Assembly: GCF_029227915.1 (NCBI RefSeq)
Contig: NC_079883.1
Coordinates: 992,001-1,056,000 of the forward strand
From: Hydractinia symbiolongicarpus
Lineage: Eukaryota > Cnidaria > Hydrozoa > Anthoathecata > Hydractiniidae
DNA: 64,000 bases
Direction of reading: 5' to 3'
Shown here in pieces: positions 50,051 through 63,179 of this stretch. The notes below the pieces were generated by a model. It saw only the letters and a program-made list of their open reading frames with translations. It searched no databases and was not told the origin of the DNA. Numbering within the stretch: the stretch's first letter is position 1; every line of letters starts with the position of its first letter. The position numbers and the translations under genes are program-made.

Positions 50051-50859
50051 AGTCGAGTATATACAAAGAAAGTATCCTGTGAGTAAACTCATTTCCCGAA
50101 CGATTTTTTAAATTATTTTCTCACCACGAAAACGCAAGAGACTTGTAGTTTTCAAAAATGTTTTCATTTTTGATGAGACGCTGAATAAAAGAAGTTTAAT
50201 CGCCGGCAAACGAAAACCCGCGATTTCCTGTAAATTCCGGGCTTGGCCCGTATAGTCGAATGTATACAAAGAAAGTACCCTGTGAGTAAACTCATTTCCC
50301 GAACGATTTTTTAAATTATTTTTTCACCACTAAAACGCAAGAGACTTGTAGTTTTCAAAAATGCTTTCATTTTTGATGAGACGCTGAATAAAAGAAGTTT
50401 AATCGCCGGCAAACGAAAACCCGCGATTTCCTGTAAATTCCGGGCTTGGCCCGTATAGTCGAATGTATACAAAGAAAGTACCCTGTGAGTAAACTCATTT
50501 CCCGAACGATTTTTTAAATTATTTTTTCACCACTAAAACGCAAGAGACATGTAGTTTTCAAAAATGTTTTCATTTTTGATGAGACGCTGAATAAAAGAAG
50601 TTTAATCGCCGGCAAACAAAAACCCGGGATTTCCCGTAAATCCCGGACTCGGCCCGTATAGTCAAAAGTATACAAAGAAAATACCCAGGTAGTAAACTCA
50701 TTTCCAAAACGATTTTTTAAATTATTTTCTCACCACTAAAACGCATGAGACTTGTAGTTTTCAAAAATGTTTTCATTTTTGATGAGCCGCTGAATAAAAG
50801 AAGTTTAATCGCCGGCAAACGAAAACCCGCAATTTCCCGTAAATCCCGTGCTTGGCTCG

Positions 50860-51600
50860 TATAGTCGATAATATACAAAGAAAGTATCCTGTGAGTAAAC
50901 TCATTTCCAAAACGATTTTTTAAATTATCTTTTCACCACTAAAACGCATGGGACTTGTAGTTTTCAAAAATGTTTTTATTTTTGATGACACGCTGAATAG
51001 AAGAAGTTTAATCGCCGGCAAACGAAAACCCGCGAATTCCCGTAAATCCCGGACTCGGCCCGTATAGTCAAAAGTATAAAAAGAAAATACCCAGGGAGTA
51101 AACTCATTTCCAGAACGATTTTTTAAATTATCTTTTCACCACTAAAACGCATGACACTTGTAGTTTTCAAAAATGTTTTTATTTTTGATGAGACGCTGAA
51201 TAAAAGATGTTTAATCGCCGGCAAACGAAAACCCGCGATTTCCCGTAAATCCCGGACTCGGCCCGTATAGTCAAAAGTATACAAAGAAAGTACCCAGGGA
51301 GTAAACTCATTTCCCGAACGATTTTTTAAATTATTTTCTCACCACGAAAACGCAAGAGACTTGTAGTTTTCAAAAATGTTTTCATTTTTGATGAGACGCT
51401 GAATAAAAGAAGTTTAATCGCCGGCAAACGAAAACCCGCGATTTCCTGTAAATTCCGGGCTTGGCCCGTATAGTCGAATGTATACAAAGAAAGTACCCTG
51501 TGAGTAAACTCATTTCCCGAACGATTTTTTAAATTATTTTTTCACCACTAAAACGCAAGAGACTTGTAGTTTTCAAAAATGCTTTCATTTTTGATGAGAC
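50860..51600 (+). repeat. Block recurring 23 monomers upstream, copy 2
   Basis: The partner of 46190-46930. It joins upstream through a hybrid monomer in which a GGCTCGTATAG head is fused to GATAATATACAAAG and AAGTATCC (near 50860), likely the recombination point. Its right part (CACCACGAAAACGC at 51340) also matches 50122, exactly 6 monomers upstream. Confidence 0.8.
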
Positions 51601-53860
51601 GCTGAATAAAAGAAGTTTAATCGCCGGCAAACGAAAACCCGGGATTTCCCGTAAATCCCGGACTCGGCCCGTATAGTCAAAAGTATACAAAGAAAATACC
51701 CAGGTAGTAAACTCATTTCCAGAACGATTTTTTAAATTATTTTCTCACCACTAAAACGCATGAGACTTGTAGTTTTCAAAAATATTTTCATTTTTGATGA
51801 GACGCTGAATAAAAGAAGTTTAATCGCCGGCAAACGAAAACCCGCAATTTCCCGTAAATCCCGTGCTTGGCTCGTATAGTCGAGTATATACAAAGAAAGT
51901 ACCCTGTGAGTAAAGTCCTTTCCAGAACGATTTTTTATATTGTCTTTTCACCACTAAAACGCATGAGACTTGTAGTTTTCAAAAATGTTTTCATTTTTGA
52001 TGAGACGCGAAATAAAAGAAGTTTAATCGCCGGCAAACGAAAACCCGCGATTTCCCGTAAATCCCGGGCTTGGCCCGTATATTCGAATGTATACAAAAAA
52101 AGTACCCTGTGAGTAAACTCATTTCCCGAACGATTTTTTAAATTATTTTTTCACAACTAAAACGCATGAGACTTGTAGTTTTCAAAAATGTTTTCATTTT
52201 TGATGAGACGCTAAATGAAAGAAGTTTAATCGCCGGCAAACGAAAACCCGCGATTTCCCGTAAATCCCGTGCTTGGCCCGTATAGTCGAGTATATACAAA
52301 GAAAGTACCCTGTGAGTAAACTCATTTCCAGAACGATTTTTTAAATTATCTTTTCACCACTAAAACGCATGAGACTTGTAGTCTTCAAAAATATTTTCAT
52401 TTTTGATGAGACGCGGAATAAAAGAAGTTTAATCGCCGGCAAACGAAAACCCGCGATTTCCCGTAAATCCCGGTCTCGGCCCGTATAGTCAAAAGTATAC
52501 AAAGAAAATACCCAGGGAGTAAACTCATTTCCCGAACGATTTTTTAAATTATTTTTTCACCACTAAAACGTATGAGACTCGTAGTTTTCAAAAATGTTTT
52601 CATTTTTGATGAGACGCTGAATAAAAGAAGTTTAATCGCCGGCAAACGAAAACCCCCGATTTCCCGTAAATCCCGGACTCGGCCCGTATAGTCAAAAGTA
52701 TACAAAGAAAGTACCCTGCGAGTAAACTCATTTCCAGAACGATTTTTTAAATTATATTTTCACCACTAAAACGCAAGAGACTTGTAGTTTTCAAAAATGT
52801 TTTCATTTTTGATGAGACGCTGAATAAAAGAAGTTTAATCGCCGGCAAACGAAAACCCGGGATTTCCCGTAAATCCCGGACTCGGCCCGTATAGTCAAAA
52901 GTATACAAAGAAAATACCCAGGTAGTAAACTCATTTCCAGAACGATTTTTTAAATTATTTTCTCACCACTAAAACGCATGAGACTTGTAGTTTTCAAAAA
53001 TGTTTTCATTTTTGATGAGACGCTGAATGAAAGAAGTTTAATCGCCGGCAAACGAAAACCCGCAATTTCCCGTAAATCCCGTGCTTGGCTCGTATAGTCG
53101 AGTATATACAAAGAAAGTACCCTGTGAGTAAAGTCCTTTCCAGAACGATTTTTTATATTGTCTTTTCACCACTAAAACGCATGAGACTTGTAGTTTTCAA
53201 AAATGTTTTCATTTTTGATGAGACGCGAAATAAAAGAAGTTTAATCGCCGGCAAACGAAAACCCGCGATTTCCCGTAAATCCCGGGCTTGGTCCGTATAT
53301 TCGAATGTATACAAAAAAAGTACCCTGTGAGTAAACTCATTTCCCGAACGATTTTTTAAATTATTTTTTCACCACTAAAACGCATGAGACTTGTAGTTTT
53401 CAAAAATGTTTTTATTTTTGATGAGACGCTGAATGAAAGAAGTTTAATCGCCGGCAAACGAAAACCCGCGATTTCCCGTAAATCCCGTGCTTGGCCTGTA
53501 TAGTCGAGTATATATAAAGAAAGTACCCTGTGAGTAAACTCATTTCCAGAACGATTTTTTAAATTATCTTTTCACCACTAAAACGCATGAGACTTGTAGT
53601 CTTCAAAAATGTTTTCATTTTTGATGAGACGCGGAATAAAAGAAGTTTAATCGCCGGCAAACGAAAACCCGCGATTTCCCGTAAATCACGGTCTCGGCCC
53701 GTATAGTCAAAAGTATACAAAGAAAATACCCAGGGAGTAAACTCATTTCCCGAACGATTTTTTAAATTATTTTTTCACCACTAAAACGTATGAGACTCGT
53801 AGTTTTCAAAAATGTTTTCATTTTTGATGAGACGCTGAATAAAAGAAGTTTAATCGCCGG
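51550..53860 (+). repeat. 6-monomer HOR (1,218 bp), two copies
   Basis: About 51550-52640 and 52770-53860 align at exactly 1,218 bp. Paired markers are CCCGGGATTTCCC (51639 and 52857), CCAGGTAGT with ATTTTCTCACC, the GGCTCGTATAG monomer with ATATTGTC, GTATATTCGAATG with ACAAAAAAAGTACC, GTCTTCAAAAAT, GGTCTCGG, and CGTATGAGACTCGTAG. Copy 2 has GGTCCGTATATTC and AATCACGGTCTCGG. Confidence 0.87.
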
Positions 53861-55735
53861 CAAACGAAAACCCGCGAATTCCCGTAAATCCCGGACTCGG
53901 CCCGTATAGTGAAAAGTATACAAAGAAAATACCCAGGGAGTAAACTCATTTCCAGAATGATTTTTTAAATTATCTTTTCACCACTAAAACGCATGAGACT
54001 TGTAGTTTTCAAAAATGTTTTCACTTTTGATGAGACGCAGAATAAAAGATGTTTAATCGCCGGCAAACGAAAACCCGCGATTTCCCGTAAATCCCGGACT
54101 CGGCCCGTATAGTCAAAAGTATACAAAGAAAGTACCCAGGGAATAAACTCATTTCCCGAACGATTTTTTAAATTATTTTTTTACCACTAAAACGCAAGAG
54201 ACTTGTAGTTTTCAAAAATGTTTTCACTTTTGATGAGACGCTGAATAAAAGAAGTTTAATCGCCAGCAAACGAAAACCCGCGATTTCCTGTAAATCTCGG
54301 GCTTGGCCCGTATAGTCGAATGTATACAAAGAAAGTACCCTGAGAGTAAACTCATTTCCCGAACGATTTTTAAATTATCTTTTCACCACTAAAACGCATG
54401 AGACTTGTAGTTTTCAAAAATGCTTTCATTTTTGATGAGACGCTGAATAAAAGAAGTTTAATCGCCGGCAAACGAAAACCCGCGAATTCCCGTAAATCCC
54501 GGACTCGGCCCGTATAGTCAAAAGTATACAAAGAAAATACACAGGGAGTAAACTCATTTCCCGAACGAGTTTTTAAATTATTTTTTCACCACTAAAACGC
54601 ATGAGACTTGTAGTTTTCAAAAATGTTTTCATTTTTAATGAGACGCTTAATAAAAGAAGTTTAATCGCCGGCAAACAAAAACCCGCGATTTCCCGTAAAT
54701 CCCGGGCTTGGCCCGTATAGTCGAATGTATACAAAGAAAGTACCCTGTGAGTAAACTCATTTCTCGAACGATTTTTTAAATTATTTTTTCACCACTAAAA
54801 CGCATGAGACTTGTAGTTTTCAAATATGTTTTCATTTTTGATGAGACGCGAAATAAAAGAAGTTTAATCGCCGGCAAACGAAAACCCGCGATTTCCCGTA
54901 AATCCCGGACTCGGCCCGTATAGTCGAGTATATACAAAGAAAGTACCCTGCGAGTAAACTCATTTCCAGAACCATTTTTTAAGTTATCTTTTCACCACTA
55001 AAACGCATGAGACTTGTAGTTTTCAAAAATGTTTTCATTTTTGATGAGACGCGGAATAAAAGAAGTTTAATCGCCGGCAAACGAAAACCCGCGAAATCCC
55101 GTAAATCCCGGACTCGGCCCGTATAGTCAAATGTATACAAAGAAAATACCCAGGGAGTAAACTCATTTCCAGAACGATTTTTTAAATTATCTTTTCACCA
55201 CTAAAACGCATGAGACTTGTAGTTTTCAAAAATGTTTTCATTTTTGATGAGACGCCGAATAAAAGATGTTTAATTGCCGGCAAACGAAAACCCGCGATTT
55301 CCCGGAAATCCCGGATTCGGCCCGTATAGTCAAAAGTATACAAATAAAGTACCCATGGAGTAAACTCATTTCCCGAACGATTTTTTAAATTATCTTTTCA
55401 CCACTAAAACGCATGGGACTTGTAGTCTTCAAAAATGTTTTCATTTTTGATGACACGCTGAATAGAAGAAGTTTAATCGCCGGCAAACGAAAACCCGCGA
55501 TTTCCCGTAAATCCCGTGCTTGGCCCGTATAGTCGAAGGTATACAAAGAAAGTACCCTGTGAGTAAACTCATTTCCCGAACGATTTTTTAAATTATTTTT
55601 TCACCACTAAAACGCATGAGACTTGTAGTTTTCAAAAATGTTTTCATTTTTGATGAGACGCGGAATAAAAGAAGTTTAATCGCCGGCAAACGAAAACCTG
55701 CTATTTTCCGTAAATCCCGTGCTTGGCCCGTATAG
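53850..55735 (+). repeat. 11-monomer HOR (2,233 bp), copy 1
   Basis: It matches 56085-57968 at exactly 2,233 bp. Ordered markers are GTATAGTGAAAAG with GAATGATTTTTT, TTTTCACTTTTGATG with GACGCAGAATAAAAG, AGGGAATAAAC, CGCCAGCAAACG, CTGAGAGTAAAC with GATTTTTAAATT one T short, AATGCTTTC, AATACACAGGG, GACGCTTAATAAAAG, GGCAAACAAAAACCC, TTCAAATATG, GAACCATTTTTTAAG, CCCGCGAAATCCC, TTTCCCGGAAATCC, ACCCATGGAG, GTCGAAGGTATAC and ACCTGCTATTTTCCG. Confidence 0.9.
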
Positions 55736-56084
55736 TCAAAAGTATACAAAGAAAATACCCAGGGAGTAAACTCATTTCCCGAACGATTTTTTAAATTATT
55801 TTTTCACCACTAAAACGTATGAGACTCGTAGTTTTCAAAAATGTTTTCATTTTTGATGAGACGCTGAATAAAAGAAGTTTAATCGCCGGCAAACGAAAAC
55901 CCCCGATTTCCCGTAAATCCCGGACTCGGCCCGTATAGTCAAAAGTATACAAAGAAAGTACCCTGCGAGTAAACTCATTTCAAGAACGATTTTTTAAATT
56001 ATCTTTTCACCACTAAAACGCACGAGACTTGTAGTTTTCAAAAATGTTTTCATTTTTGATGAGACGCTGAATAAAGGAAGTTTA

Positions 56085-57968
56085 ATCGCCGGCAAACGAA
56101 AACCCGCGAATTCCCGTAAATCCCGGACTCGGCCCGTATAGTGAAAAGTATACAAAGAAAATACCCAGGGAGTAAACTCATTTCCAGAATGATTTTTTAA
56201 ATTATCTTTTCACCACTAAAACGCATGAGACTTGTAGTTTTCAAAAATGTTTTCACTTTTGATGAGACGCAGAATAAAAGATGTTTAATCGCCGGCAAAC
56301 GAAAACCCGCGATTTCCCGTAAATCCCGGACTCGGCCCGTATAGTCAAAAGTATACAAAGAAAGTACCCAGGGAATAAACTCATTTCCCGAACGATTTTT
56401 TAAATTATTTTTTTACCACTAAAACGCAAGAGACTTGTAGTTTTCAAAAATGTTTTCACTTTTGATGAGACGCTGAATAAAAGAAGTTTAATCGCCAGCA
56501 AACGAAAACCCGCGATTTCCTGTAAATCCCGGGCTTGGCCCGTATAGTCGAATGTATACAAAGAAAGTACCCTGAGAGTAAACTCATTTCCCGAACGATT
56601 TTTAAATTATCTTTTCACCACTAAAACGCATGAGACTTGTAGTTTTCAAAAATGCTTTCATTTTTGATGAGACGCTGAATAAAAGAAGTTTAATCGCCGG
56701 CAAACGAAAACCCGCGAATTCCCGTAAATCCCGGACTCGGCCCGTATAGTCAAAAGTATACAAAGAAAATACACAGGGAGTAAACTCATTTCCCGAACGA
56801 TTTTTTAAATTATTTTTTCACCACTAAAACGCATGAGACTTGTAGTTTTCAAAAATGTTTTCATTTTTAATGAGACGCTTAATAAAAGAAGTTTAATCGC
56901 CGGCAAACAAAAACCCGCGATTTCCCGTAAATCCCGGGCTTGGCCCGTATAGTCGAATGTATACAAAGAAAGTACCCTGTGAGTAAACTCATTTCTCGAA
57001 CGATTTTTTAAATTATTTTTTCACCACTAAAACGCATGAGACTTGTAGTTTTCAAATATGTTTTCATTTTTGATGAGACGCGAAATAAAAGAAGTTTAAT
57101 CGCCGGCAAACGAAAACCCGCGATTTCCCGTAAATCCCGGACTCGGCCCGTATAGTCGAGTATATACAAAGAAAGTACCCTGCGAGTAAACTCATTTCCA
57201 GAACCATTTTTTAAGTTATCTTTTCACCACTAAAACGCATGAGACTTGTAGTTTTCAAAAATGTTTTCATTTTTGATGAGACGCGGAATAAAAGAAGTTT
57301 AATCGCCGGCAAACGAAAACCCGCGAAATCCCGTAAATCCCGGACTCGGCCCGTATAGTCAAATGTATACAAAGAAAATACCCAGGGAGTAAACTCATTT
57401 CCAGAACGATTTTTTAAATTATCTTTTCACCACTAAAACGCATGAGACTTGTAGTTTTCAAAAATGTTTTCATTTTTGATGAGACGCCGAATAAAAGATG
57501 TTTAATTGCCGGCAAACGAAAACCCGCGATTTCCCGGAAATCCCGGATTCGGCCCGTATAGTCAAAAGTATACAAATAAAGTACCCATGGAGTAAACTCA
57601 TTTCCCGAACGATTTTTTAAATTATCTTTTCACCACTAAAACGCATGGGACTTGTAGTCTTCAAAAATGTTTTCATTTTTGATGACACGCTGAATAGAAG
57701 AAGTTTAATCGCCGGCAAACGAAAACCCGCGATTTCCCGTAAATCCCGTGCTTGGCCCGTATAGTCGAAGGTATACAAAGAAAGTACCCTGTGAGTAAAC
57801 TCATTTCCCGAACGATTTTTTAAATTATTTTTTCACCACTAAAACGCATGAGACTTGTAGTTTTCAAAAATGTTTTCATTTTTGATGAGACGCGGAATAA
57901 AAGAAGTTTAATCGCCGGCCAACAAAAACCTGCTATTTTCCGTAAATCCCGTGCTTGGCCCGTATAGA
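56085..57968 (+). repeat. 11-monomer HOR (2,233 bp), copy 2
   Basis: The partner of 53850-55735 with few differences, for example AATCCCGGGC here versus AATCTCGGGC near 54295, CGAACGATTTTTTAAATT versus CGAACGAGTTTTTAAATT, and CGGCCAACAAAAACC near the end. Its last four monomers were then duplicated again. Confidence 0.9.
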
Positions 57969-59110
57969 CGAGTATATACAAAGAAAGTATCCTGTGAGTA
58001 AACTCATTTCCAGAACGATTTTTTAAATTATCTTTTCACCACTAAAACGCATGAGACTTGCAATTTTCAAAAATTTTTTCATTTTTGATGAAACGCTGAA
58101 TAAAAGAAGTTTAATCGCCGGCAAACGAAAACCCGCGATTTCCCGTAAATCCCGTGCTTGGCCCGTATAATCGAGTATATACAAAGAAAGTATTCTGTGA
58201 GTAAACTCATTTCCAGAACGATTTTTTAAATTATCTTTTCACCACTAAAACGCATGAGACTTGCAGTTTTCAAAAATGTTTTCATTTTTGATGAGACGCC
58301 GAATAAAAGATGTTTAATTGCCGGCAAACGAAAACCCGCGATTTCCCGGAAATCCCGGATTCGGCCCGTATAGTCAAAAGTATACAAATAAAGTACCCAT
58401 GGAGTAAACTCATTTCCCGAACGATTTTTTAAATTATCTTTTCACCACTAAAACGCATGGGACTTGTAGTCTTCAAAAATGTTTTCATTTTTGATGACAC
58501 GCTGAATAGAAGAAGTTTAATCGCCGGCAAACGAAAACCCGCGATTTCCCGTAAATCCCGTGCTTGGCCCGTATAGTCGAAGGTATACAAAGAAAGTACC
58601 CTGTGAGTAAACTCATTTCCCGAACGATTTTTTAAATTATTTTTTCACCACTAAAACGCATGAGACTTGTAGTTTTCAAAAATGTTTTCATTTTTGATGA
58701 GACGCGGAATAAAAGAAGTTTAATCGCCGGCCAACAAAAACCTGCTATTTTCCGTAAATCCCGTGCTTGGCCCGTATAGACGAGTATATACAAAGAAAGT
58801 ATCCTGTGAGTAAACTCATTTCCAGAACGATTTTTTAAATTATCTTTTCACCACTAAAACGCATGAGACTTGCAATTTTCAAAAATTTTTTCATTTTTGA
58901 TGAAACGCTGAATAAAAGAAGTTTAATCGCCGGCAAACGAAAACCCGCGATTTCCCGTAAATCCCGTGCTTGGCCCGTATAATCGAGTATATACAAAGAA
59001 AGTATTCTGTGAGTAAACTCATTTCCAGAACGATTTTTTAAATTATCTTTTCACCACTAAAACGCATGAGACTTGCAGTTTTCAAAAATGTTTTCATTTT
59101 TGATGAGACG
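57487..59110 (+). repeat. Tandem 4-monomer duplication (812 bp), apparently exact
   Basis: 57487-58298 and 58299-59110 repeat at exactly 812 bp. Shared markers are TTTCCCGGAAATCC, ACCCATGGAG, GTCTTCAAAAATG, GTCGAAGGTATAC, GGCCAACAAAAACCTGC, GTATAGACGAG, ACTTGCAATTTTC with AAAATTTTTTCATT, GATGAAACGCTG, and AAGTATTCTG. I noticed no differences apart from the final boundary. Confidence 0.87.
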
Positions 59111-59789
59111 CTGAATAAAAGATGTTTAATCGCCGGCAAACGAAAACCTGCTATTTTCCGTAAATCCCGTGCTTGGCCCGTATAGTCGAGTATATACAAA
59201 GAAAGTATCCTGTGAGTAAACTCATTTCCAGAACGATTTTTTAAATTATCTTTTCACCACTAAAACGCATGAGACTTGTAGTCTTCAAAAATGTTTTCAT
59301 TTTTGATGAGACGCGGAATAAAAGAAGTTTAATCGCCGGCAAACGAAAACCCGCGATTTCCCGTAAATCACGGTCTCGGCCCGTATAGTCAAAAGTATAC
59401 AAAGAAAATACCCAGGGAGTAAACTCATTTCCCGAACGATTTTTTAAATTATTTTTTCACCACTAAAACGTATGAGACGCGTAGTTTTCAAAAATGTTTT
59501 CATTTTTGATGAGACGCTGAATAAAAGAAGTTTAATCGCCGGCAAACGAAAACCCCCGATTTCCCGTAAATCCCGGACTCGGCCCGTATAGTCAAAAGTA
59601 TACAAAGAAAGTACCCTGCGAGTAAACTCATTTCAAGAACGATTTTTTAAATTATCTTTTCACCACTAAAACGCACGAGACTTGTAGTTTTCAAAAATGT
59701 TTTCATTTTTGATGAGACGCTGAATAAAAGAAGTTTAATCGCCGGCAAACGAAAACCCGCGAATTCCCGTAAATCCCGGACTCGGCCCG

Positions 59790-61000
59790 TATAGTGAAAA
59801 GTATACAAAGAAAATACCCAGGGAGTAAACTCATTTCCAGAATGATTTTTTAAATTATCTTTTCACCACTAAAACGCATGAGACTTGTAGTTTTCAAAAA
59901 TGTTTTCACTTTTGATGAGACGCAGAATAAAAGATGTTTAATCGCCGGCAAACGAAAACCCGCGATTTCCCGTAAATCCCGGACTCGGCCCGTATAGTCA
60001 AAAGTATACAAAGAAAGTACCCAGGGAATAAACTCATTTCCCGAACGATTTTTTAAATTATTTTTTTACCACTAAAACGCAAGAGACTTGTAGTTTTCAA
60101 AAATGTTTTCACTTTTGATGAGACGCTGAATAAAAGAAGTTTAATCGCCAGCAAACGAAAACCCGCGATTTCCTGTAAATCCCGGGCTTGGCCCGTATAG
60201 TCGAATGTATACAAAGAAAGTACCCTGAGAGTAAACTCATTTCCCGAACGATTTTTAAATTATCTTTTCACCACTAAAACGCATGAGACTTGTAGTTTTC
60301 AAAAATGCTTTCATTTTTGATGAGACGCTGAATAAAAGAAGTTTAATCGCCGGCAAACGAAAACCCGCGAATTCCCGTAAATCCCGGACTCGGCCCGTAT
60401 AGTGAAAAGTATACAAAGAAAATACCCAGGGAGTAAACTCATTTCCAGAATGATTTTTTAAATTATCTTTTCACCACTAAAACGCATGAGACTTGTAGTT
60501 TTCAAAAATGTTTTCACTTTTGATGAGACGCAGAATAAAAGATGTTTAATCGCCGGCAAACGAAAACCCGCGATTTCCCGTAAATCCCGGACTCGGCCCG
60601 TATAGTCAAAAGTATACAAAGAAAGTACCCAGGGAATAAACTCATTTCCCGAACGATTTTTTAAATTATTTTTTTACCACTAAAACGCAAGAGACTTGTA
60701 GTTTTCAAAAATGTTTTCACTTTTGATGAGACGCTGAATAAAAGAAGTTTAATCGCCAGCAAACGAAAACCCGCGATTTCCTGTAAATCCCGGGCTTGGC
60801 CCGTATAGTCGAATGTATACAAAGAAAGTACCCTGAGAGTAAACTCATTTCCCGAACGATTTTTAAATTATCTTTTCACCACTAAAACGCATGAGACTTG
60901 TAGTTTTCAAAAATGCTTTCATTTTTGATGAGACGCTGAATAAAAGAAGTTTAATCGCCGGCAAACGAAAACCCGCGAATTCCCGTAAATCCCGGACTCG
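59790..61000 (+). repeat. Tandem 3-monomer duplication (608 bp)
   Basis: GTATAGTGAAAAG recurs at 59795 and 60403, and all following markers repeat at 608 bp: GAATGATTTTTT, TTTTCACTTTTG with GACGCAGAATAAAAG, AGGGAATAAAC, CGCCAGC, CTGAGAGTAAAC and AATGCTTTC. The unit is 609 minus 1 because one monomer has GATTTTTAAATT, one T short. Confidence 0.88.
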
Positions 61001-61404
61001 GCCCGTATAGTCAAAAGTATACAAAGAAAATACACAGGGAGTAAACTCATTTCCCGAACGATTTTTTAAATTATTTTTTCACCGCTAAAACGCATGAGAC
61101 TTGTAGTTTTCAAAAATGTTTTCATTTTTAATGAGACGCTTAATAAAAGAAGTTTAATCGCCGGCAAACAAAAACCCGCGATTTCCCGTAAATCCCGGGC
61201 TTGGCCCGTATAGTCGAATGTATACAAAGAAAGTACCCTGTGAGTAAACTCATTTCTCGAACGATTTTTTAAATTATTTTTTCACCACTAAAACGCATGA
61301 GACTTGTAGTTTTCAAATATGTTTTCATTTTTGATGAGACGCAAAATAAAAGAAGTTTAATCGCCGGCAAACGAAAACCCGCGATTTCCCGTAAATCCCG
61401 GACT

Positions 61405-61830
61405 CGGCCCGTATAGTCGAGTATATACAAAGAAAGTACCCTGCGAGTAAACTCATTTCCAGAACCATTTTTTAAGTTATCTTTTCACCACTAAAACGCA
61501 TGAGACTTGTAGTTTTCAAAAATGTTTTCATTTTTGATGAAACGCGGAATAAAAGAAGTTTAATCGCCGGCAAACGAAAACCCGCGAAATCCCGTAAATC
61601 CCGGACTCGGCCCGTATAGTCAAATGTATACAAAGAAAATACCCTGGGAGTAAACTCATTTCCAGAACCATTTTTTAAGTTATCTTTTCACCACTAAAAC
61701 GCATGAGACTTGTAGTTTTCAAAAATGTTTTCATTTTTGATGAGACGCGGAATAAAAGAAGTTTAATCGCCGGCAAACGAAAACCCGCGAAATCCCGTAA
61801 ATCCCGGACTCGGCCCGTATAGTCAAATGT
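61405..61830 (+). repeat. Single-monomer tandem duplication (GAACCATT type)
   Basis: The GAACCATTTTTTAAG / CCCGCGAAATCCC monomer occurs twice in succession (GAACC at 61463 and 61666, 203 bp apart), whereas the homologous HORs at 54970 and 57203 have it once. The second copy has a hybrid head (GTCAAATG with ACCCTGGGAG), a clear recombinant signature. Confidence 0.83.
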
Positions 61831-62209
61831 ATACAAAGAAAATACCCAGGGAGTAAACTCATTTCCAGAACGATTTTTTAAATTATCTTTTCACCACTAA
61901 AACGCATGGGACTTGTAGTCTTCAAAAATGTTTTCATTTTTGATGACACGCTGAATAGAAGAAGTTTAATCGCCGGCAAACGAAAACCCGCGATTTCCCG
62001 TAAATCCCGTGCTTGGCCCGTATAGTCGAAGGTATACAAAGAAAGTACCCTGTGAGTAAACTCATTTCCCGAACGATTTTTTAAATTATTTTTTCACCAC
62101 TAAAACGCATGAGATTTGTAGTTTTCAAAAATGTTTTCATTTTTGATGACACGCTGAATAGAAGAAGTTTAATCGCCGGCAAACGAAAACCCGCGATTTC
62201 CCGTAAATC

Positions 62210-62935
62210 CCGTGCTTGGCTCGTATAGTCGAGTATATACAAAGAAAGTACCCTGTGAGTAAAGTCCTTTCCAGAACGATTTTTTATATTGTCTTTTCAC
62301 CACTAAAACGCATGAGACTTGTAGTTTTCAAAAATGTTTTCATTTTTGATGAGACGCGAAATAAAAGAAGTTTAATCGCCGGCAAACGAAAACCCGCGAT
62401 TTCCCGTAAATCCCGGGCTTGGCCCGTATATTCGAATGTATACAAAAAAAGTACCCTGTGAGTAAACTCATTTCCCGAACGATTTTTTAAATTATTTTTT
62501 CACCACTAAAACGCATGAGACTTGTAGTTTTCAAAAATGTTTTCATTTTTGATGAGACGCTAAATGAAAGAAGTTTAATCGCCGGCAAACGAAAACCCGC
62601 GATTTCCCGTAAATCCCGTGCTTGGCCCGTATAGTCGAGTATATACAAAGAAAGTACCCTGTGAGTAAACTCATTTCCAGAACGATTTTTTAAATTATCT
62701 TTTCACCACTAAAACGCATGAGACTTGTAGTCTTCAAAAATGTTTTCATTTTTGATGAGACGCGGAATAAAAGAAGTTTAATCGCCGGCAAACGAAAACC
62801 CGCGATTTCCCGTAAATCCCGGTCTCGGCCCGTATAGTCAAAAGTATACAAAGAAAATACCCAGGGAGTAAACTCATTTCCCGAACGATTTTTTAAATTA
62901 TTTTTTCACCACTAAAACGTATGAGACTCGTAGTT
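62210..62935 (+). repeat. Displaced copy of the 51.86-52.59 kb block
   Basis: A GGCTCGTATAG monomer with ATATTGTC, then GTATATTCGAATG with ACAAAAAAAGTACC, GACGCTAAATGAAAG, GTCTTCAAAAATG, GGTCTCGG and CGTATGAGACTCGTAG match 51861-52586 at 10,349 bp (51 monomers minus 4 bp). GACGCTAAATGAAAG (near 52209 and 62558) ties it to the first of the two 6-mer copies, since the second has GACGCTGAATGAAAG. The block ends at the 56-bp deletion. Confidence 0.82.
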
Positions 62936-62970
62936 CAAACGAAAACCCCCGATTTCCCGTAAATCCCGGA
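62824..62970 (+). other. 147-bp monomer with a 56-bp internal deletion
   Basis: Anchors at 62824 and 62971 are 147 bp apart instead of 203. The junction at 62935/62936 reads GTAGTT followed directly by CAAACGAAAAC. Exactly 56 bp are absent: the hairpin, the GATGAGACGCTG stretch, the AATAAA stretch and the GCCGGC palindrome. Both sides contain CAAA near the break (TTTTCAAAAATG and GGCAAACG), so a microhomology joint is possible though not exact. Confidence 0.9.
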
Positions 62971-63179
62971 CTCGGCCCGTATAGTCAAAAGTATACAAAG
63001 AAAGTACCCTGCGAGTAAACTCATTTCAAGAACGATTTTTTAAATTATCTTTTCACCACTAAAACGCACGAGACTTGTAGTTTTCAAAAATGTTTTCATT
63101 TTTGATGAGACGCTGAATAAAAGAAGTTTAATCGCCGGCAAACGAAAACCCGCGAATTCCCGTAAATCCCGGACTCGGC

